DNA of 10,757 nucleotides from DATDOO01 sp035293245 (lineage in GTDB: Bacteria; Pseudomonadota; Gammaproteobacteria; Methylococcales; Methylococcaceae): contig DATDOO010000087.1 in NCBI GenBank assembly GCA_035293245.1, positions 1 to 10,757 on the forward strand, written 5' to 3'. The translations under genes were made by a program, and so were the position numbers. The notes under the pieces are model-generated. The model was given only the letters and a program-made list of their open reading frames with translations. It made no database searches and was not told where the DNA came from. Positions 6,937-10,757 of the stretch are shown here, piece by piece. How positions within the stretch are numbered: the first letter of the stretch is position 1; every line of letters begins with the position of its first letter.

Positions 6937-9009
6937 ATGAACCGGCAGCGCTTCGCCCCGCAACACGCCTCCCTCAGCCGCCGGCTGCTGGCCATCAACG
7001 CCTTGACCAACCTCATGGCGGTAGCGGTCGTGAGCGTGGTGATGACCGTGGGCGAGTTTTACGGCGCCCGCCGCTCCATGCAGGAAGACCTTAAGGTCAC
7101 CGCCAGTCTCCTGGCCGCCAATACCAGCGCCTCCCTGCTGTTCCGCACCCCCGGCGACGCCCAGGAACTGCTGAACGGCCTCAAAGGCGCGCCGGCCGTA
7201 GTCAGCGCCGAACTGACCAGCGCCGGCGGAGCGGTTTTCGCCGCTTACCGCCGGCCGGACGAGCCCGGGAAATCCGCCCCGGAAGTGGTGCGGGGCGCGT
7301 TCCTTTACCCGCTGCTGTACGTGGAAGCAGCGCAGCCGGTGGTAGCGGAAAACAACGTCCTGGGCAACATCCGCCTGCGCGCCGATCTACAAGCGCTTTA
7401 CGCGCGGCTGGCGCTGTACATGGGCCTCAACACCGTCGGGCTGGGCCTTGCCTTGCTCACGGCCCACCTTCTTCTCCGCCGGTTGCAGCGACGGATCACC
7501 GCGCCCCTGTCCGAGCTGGCGGCGGTAGTCCAGGCGGTGGCCACCAGCCGGGACTACTCGCGCCGGGTGCCCGAAGACGGCGACGACGAGATCGCCACCT
7601 TCGCCCGCAGCTTCAACACCATGCTGGTCCAGATCCAGACACGGGACGGCGCATTGGAACAAGAACTCGTCGAACGGCGGCGGGCCGAGGAAAACCTGGA
7701 CCGGCTGGCCCACTACGATCCGGTCACCGGTTTGCCCAACCGGCACTTCTTCAACAAGCATCTGGCCGAGAGAGTGGCCCGCGGCGCCTCCCACGACGAG
7801 CGCAGCGCCCTGATCCTGCTCGACCTGGACAACTTCAAGATCGTCAACGACAACTTCGGCCACCACGCCGGCGACCAGTTGCTGCGCGCCATCGCCGACC
7901 GCTTCCGCGCCGTGGTGCGCGCCGCCGACGTGGTGTGCCGCATCGGCGGCGACGAATTTGCGCTAGTGGTGGGGCCTTTGGCCGAGCGGAACCAGGCGGA
8001 ATTGGTCGCCGACAAGCTCATCGCCGCCCTGGCCGAACCCATCGACTTCGAGGGCAGCCGGATCTACGCCACCGCCAGCGTGGGCATCAGCCTGTGCCCG
8101 AACGACGCCGGCGACGCCCACGGCCTGATGGTGTGCGCCGACACGGCCCTGTATTCCGCCAAGGAACAGGGCAAGAACAACTACCAGATCTTCGTCACGG
8201 CCATGATGGACAAGATGCACCGCCGCATGGCGCTGGAAAACGGGCTGCGGCGGGCCATGGCCACCGGCTGGAACGAGTTTGCGCTGGTCTATCAGCCCCA
8301 ATTCGACCTGGAAAGCCGGGAGGTGGTGGGTGTGGAAGCACTGGTGCGCTGGCAGCATCCGGAAGTGGGAACGGTCAGCCCGGCGCATTTCATCCCGGTG
8401 GCCGAGGAGACCGGCCTGATCATTCCGCTGGGCGAATGGGTGCTGCGCACCGCCTGCCGCCAGGCCCGGCAATGGCTGGACGAGGGGCTGGCGCTGCGCG
8501 TCGCCGTCAACCTGTCGCCGCGCCAGCTCAAGGAAGGCGACATGGCCTGCAAGGTGGAAGCCATCCTGCAGGAAACCGCCCTGCCCCCGCAGCGTCTCGA
8601 ACTGGAACTGACCGAAGGCATCCTGATGGACACTTCGGAAAACCTGCGCACCGTCCTGGACCGCATCGATCACTTGGGCGTACGCTTGGCGGTGGACGAT
8701 TTCGGCACCGGTTACTCCTCCATGCGCTACCTGAAGCACTTCCCCATCAGCCAGCTCAAGATCGACCAGAGCTTCGTCAAAAACCTCCCCCAGTCGGGCG
8801 AGGACGCCGCCATCTGCAAGGCCATCGTCGCCTTGGCCCAAGCCCTGCAACTGGAAGCCATCGCCGAAGGCGTGGAAACCGCCCAGCAACTGCAATTTTT
8901 CCGGGACGTCGGCTGCGACCTGGTGCAAGGCTACTTCATCAGCCGCCCCCTGCCGCCCGAAGCCGTCGGGGAATTCTGCAATGTTCGGCCAGTGATCGAG
9001 TCGGGCTAA
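6937..9009 (+). CDS. Membrane GGDEF-EAL c-di-GMP protein with CHASE8-like sensor and HAMP
   Basis: This 690-residue inner-membrane protein resembles YfiN (TpbB) with an added EAL domain. Two membrane spans (about 17-39 and 158-180) bracket a periplasmic CHASE8-like domain (SMQEDLKVTASLLAANTSASLLF is typical). HAMP (about 181-236) follows, then GGDEF (about 254-417) with an intact GGDEF at 337-341 and an RxxD inhibitory site (Arg328, Asp331) five residues before it. The EAL domain (about 430-680) keeps EAL (467-469), Asn525, the ELTE motif (557-560), DDFGTG (587-592), Lys608 and AEGVET (643-648). Both catalytic halves therefore look competent, so it may switch between making and degrading c-di-GMP. 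The start ATG has AAAGG seven bases upstream, overlapping the stop codon of the YfiR gene. The periplasmic domain is the presumed docking site for that protein. Confidence 0.94.
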   Translation: MNRQRFAPQHASLSRRLLAINALTNLMAVAVVSVVMTVGEFYGARRSMQEDLKVTASLLAANTSASLLFRTPGDAQELLNGLKGAPAVVSAELTSAGGAVFAAYRRPDEPGKSAPEVVRGAFLYPLLYVEAAQPVVAENNVLGNIRLRADLQALYARLALYMGLNTVGLGLALLTAHLLLRRLQRRITAPLSELAAVVQAVATSRDYSRRVPEDGDDEIATFARSFNTMLVQIQTRDGALEQELVERRRAEENLDRLAHYDPVTGLPNRHFFNKHLAERVARGASHDERSALILLDLDNFKIVNDNFGHHAGDQLLRAIADRFRAVVRAADVVCRIGGDEFALVVGPLAERNQAELVADKLIAALAEPIDFEGSRIYATASVGISLCPNDAGDAHGLMVCADTALYSAKEQGKNNYQIFVTAMMDKMHRRMALENGLRRAMATGWNEFALVYQPQFDLESREVVGVEALVRWQHPEVGTVSPAHFIPVAEETGLIIPLGEWVLRTACRQARQWLDEGLALRVAVNLSPRQLKEGDMACKVEAILQETALPPQRLELELTEGILMDTSENLRTVLDRIDHLGVRLAVDDFGTGYSSMRYLKHFPISQLKIDQSFVKNLPQSGEDAAICKAIVALAQALQLEAIAEGVETAQQLQFFRDVGCDLVQGYFISRPLPPEAVGEFCNVRPVIESG

Positions 9010-9022
9010 GCGCGTCTAGCCC
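9003..9022. terminator. Short inverted repeat between convergent genes
   Basis: GGGCTA (9003-9008) and TAGCCC (9017-9022) form a 6-bp stem around an 8-base loop. The left arm overlaps the stop codon of the GGDEF-EAL gene. It is the only dyad in the 20-bp gap before the convergent multicopper oxidase stop codon at 9030-9032. There is no T run on either side, so terminator function is uncertain. Confidence 0.3.
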
Positions 9023-9029
9023 ACCCGCA

Positions 9030-10757
9030 CTACTTGACCAGGAAGTTGCGCATCATGCCCATTTCCTCGTGTTCGAGGATGTGGCAGTGGAACAGGAACA
9101 GGCCGGGAAAGTCGTCGAAACGCTTGAGGATGGTGACTTTTTCGCCGGGCATGACCAGCACCGTATCTTTCCAGCCTTCGTCCACGAAGCCGCGGCTCAG
9201 GTCGCGGTAGGCTTCGCTGGGTGTGCCGCTCATCTCGCGCTTGAGGATCTGGAACGTCTGGCCGTGCAGGTGCATGGGATGGGCCATGTGCATCATGCCG
9301 CCCATGCCGCCGCCGTGGGTGTGGCCGTTGTCGAACTCGATGACCTGCATGGAGTTGAGGGGCACCGTTTCCTCGGCGTCCGCCGCTTCCATCTCGAAGC
9401 TCTTGCCGTTCAGCCCCCAGCGCATGTGCTCCATGGTCAGGCGGAAGACGCGCGGGTTGGCGGCGTTGGCCGCCTCCTGGCGGTTCAGGCGCTTGAAATC
9501 GACCAGGCGCTCCGGCAGACGGTCGCTGTGTTTCTCTTCCTGCATGACGTGCACCTTGAGGACCGGGAAATCCGCACCCATCGCCAGACTTGCGCCGTGC
9601 ATCGTCCCCATGCCCTGGCCGCCGCCCATCATGCCCATACCGCCGTGCCCGCCCTGGCCACCGCGGCTGCCTTCGTCGCCATGCTGCATCATTCCCATGC
9701 CGCCGCCGCCCTGTCCCGATTTTCCGCCCATCATTCCCATGCCGCCGTGCTCGCCTTTACCACCGCTCTGCCCTTGGCCGCCGCCCATCATGCCCATTCC
9801 ACCGTGCTCGCCCTGTCCAGCGCGGCTGCCTTCGTCGCCATGCTGCATCATTCCCATGCCACCGCCGCCCTGCCCCTGTTTTCCGCCCATCATGCCCATG
9901 CCGCCGTGTTCACCCTGAGCGCCGCGGTTTCCGTCCCCGCCATGCTGCGTCATCCCCATGCCGCCACCACCGCCGTGTCCCATCATGCCCATGCCGCCAC
10001 GCCCGCCTTCGCCAGCCTGGCCGCCGCCCATCATCCGCTCGTGCATGGCCGGGTAGACGCCACCGAACGGCAGGCTGCGCAGGGTCATCTCGCTGCCCAC
10101 GGCGCGGCCGCTGAAATCCGCCCACAGTTCGAGGCGCTCGCCCGGCGCGAGAACGACGAACGGACGGGTGACAGGCTTGTCCAGCAGGCCGCCGTCGGTG
10201 CCGATCACCGTCAACGGCGTGCCGTCGCTCCAGCCCAGCTTGTAGATGCGCGCATTCGACGCGTTCACCAGCCGCAGGCGGTAAGCGCGCGTATTGACCG
10301 GCAGCACGAAATTGCGCTGGCCGTTGACCAGAATCTGGTCGCCGAGGAAGCCCATCATGGTTTCCATGTGGCCGTCCGCATAGCGGAACTGGTTGTCGTC
10401 GTCGAAGGCGCGGTCCTGGATCACGACGGGCAAATCGTAGTCGCCGGACGGCAGGCCCAACCGCCGCTCCTCGTCGTCGCCGATCAGCAACAGTCCCGCC
10501 AGACCGGCGTAGACCTGGCGCGCAGTGACGCCGTGGGTGTGGGAGTGGTACATCAGGGTGGCGGCGGGATTGGCCACCTCGAATTCGTAGACGTAGGTCT
10601 CGCCTTTGGCGATGCCCCACAGGGGATGGCCGTCCGCCTCGTGCGGCACGTGCAGGCCGTGCCAGTGGACGATGTTTTCCGCGCCTCCCGGCAGTTCGTT
10701 GCGCAGGAGAACGCGCACCTTCTGGCCCTTGCGCACCCGCAGGATACCGCCGAGATA
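9030..10757 (-). CDS. CueO-like multicopper oxidase with Met-rich insert (N-terminus cut by window edge)
   Basis: About 575 residues are present; the N-terminus with the expected Tat or Sec signal lies right of the window. The frame is open to the edge (GGILRVRKGQKVRV is normal domain 1 sequence), so the GTG at 10734-10736 is not the start. Counting that codon as residue 1, the type 2/3 copper ligands are HWHG (24-27), HSH (64-66), HPMHLHG (486-492) and HCH (550-552). Type 1 ligands are His486, Cys551, His556 and axial Met561, in HCHILEHEEMGMM. All sites look intact, so it should oxidise Cu(I) or phenolic substrates in the periplasm. A Gly/Met/His repeat insert spans 231-380. A second Met/His-rich patch (472-484) directly precedes HPMHLHG. 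It may be CueO, CopA/PcoA-like or a laccase-like enzyme; copper tolerance is the likely role. Confidence 0.93.
   Translation of the reverse strand, partial: YLGGILRVRKGQKVRVLLRNELPGGAENIVHWHGLHVPHEADGHPLWGIAKGETYVYEFEVANPAATLMYHSHTHGVTARQVYAGLAGLLLIGDDEERRLGLPSGDYDLPVVIQDRAFDDDNQFRYADGHMETMMGFLGDQILVNGQRNFVLPVNTRAYRLRLVNASNARIYKLGWSDGTPLTVIGTDGGLLDKPVTRPFVVLAPGERLELWADFSGRAVGSEMTLRSLPFGGVYPAMHERMMGGGQAGEGGRGGMGMMGHGGGGGMGMTQHGGDGNRGAQGEHGGMGMMGGKQGQGGGGMGMMQHGDEGSRAGQGEHGGMGMMGGGQGQSGGKGEHGGMGMMGGKSGQGGGGMGMMQHGDEGSRGGQGGHGGMGMMGGGQGMGTMHGASLAMGADFPVLKVHVMQEEKHSDRLPERLVDFKRLNRQEAANAANPRVFRLTMEHMRWGLNGKSFEMEAADAEETVPLNSMQVIEFDNGHTHGGGMGGMMHMAHPMHLHGQTFQILKREMSGTPSEAYRDLSRGFVDEGWKDTVLVMPGEKVTILKRFDDFPGLFLFHCHILEHEEMGMMRNFLVK
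9597..10046 (-). repeat. Gly/Met/His tandem repeat insert in the multicopper oxidase
   Basis: These 150 codons contain about 28 Met and 10 His and are mostly Gly. The repeat unit is roughly 34 residues, HGGMGMMGGKxGQG plus GGMGMMQHGDEGSRxGQG. Units read in gene order are: a divergent one (10001-9909, 31 codons), a full one (9908-9807), a short one lacking 15 codons (9806-9750), a full one (9749-9648) and a partial one (9647-9597). The two full units differ by about 8 bases in 102 by hand alignment, so recent duplication or gene conversion is likely. MxM and MM clusters suit Cu(I) binding. Confidence 0.88.

Noticed and set aside
7963..8928. 321-codon open frame on the minus strand opposite the GGDEF-EAL gene
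   Set aside because: It has His/Gln/Gly-rich shadow composition and no motif; the opposite strand has all GGDEF and EAL motifs.
9223..9918. Pro/Met/Ile-rich open frame on the plus strand (PMPPPPCP repeats)
   Set aside because: It is the antisense image of the Gly/Met/His repeat of the multicopper oxidase; no start signals or known family.
10734..10736. GTG as the start of the multicopper oxidase
   Set aside because: The frame stays open to the window edge with normal domain 1 sequence upstream (LGGILR), so the gene continues beyond the window.

Overview
The window is G+C-rich, densely coded DNA of proteobacterial type. The divergent bioB/comF pair, an RlmI-type methyltransferase, a CueO-like multicopper oxidase and GTTGGGTTA-type palindromes together suggest a gammaproteobacterium, possibly a methylotroph or sulfur-oxidiser relative; that placement is inference. 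There is no rRNA, tRNA, CRISPR array, transposase or phage gene. Both ends cut through genes: bioB on the left and a multicopper oxidase on the right, both on the minus strand.

Left part (1-2181): the start of bioB faces a complete comF-family gene across 57 bp. Directly after the comF stop codon, in the same frame, lies the C-terminal three-quarters of a DUF4143 AAA-type ATPase that has lost its nucleotide-binding N-terminus. A 244-bp gene-free stretch follows (1938-2181). It is packed with hairpins, including GTTGGGTTA palindromes and a cloverleaf-like segment, and is flanked by an 11-bp direct repeat.

Middle (2182-4413): a tight minus-strand operon runs from an rlmI-like 23S rRNA cytosine methyltransferase to a thiol glutathione peroxidase to a small secreted protein of unknown function. 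The genes are 1 bp apart and then overlap by 4 bp. The 153-bp divergent region upstream of rlmI also carries the putative promoter of the next operon.

Right-centre (4414-9009): a plus-strand three-gene operon encodes an outer-membrane TonB-dependent receptor, a periplasmic YfiR/DUF4154 protein and an inner-membrane CHASE8-like/HAMP/GGDEF/EAL protein. The set resembles the Yfi (YfiB-YfiN-YfiR) c-di-GMP module with the OmpA-like YfiB replaced by a TonB receptor. A reasonable model is that receptor occupancy or periplasmic state is passed through the YfiR protein to a cyclase/phosphodiesterase. This is the most system-like part of the window.

Right end (9030-10757): convergent to that operon, only 20 bp away, is a CueO-like multicopper oxidase with a full set of copper ligands in the part seen. 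It carries a roughly 150-residue Gly/Met/His repeat insert at the junction of cupredoxin domains 2 and 3, built from 34-residue units that are also near-identical at DNA level. It is probably periplasmic and linked to copper tolerance. No sequence evidence links it to the c-di-GMP operon beyond adjacency.
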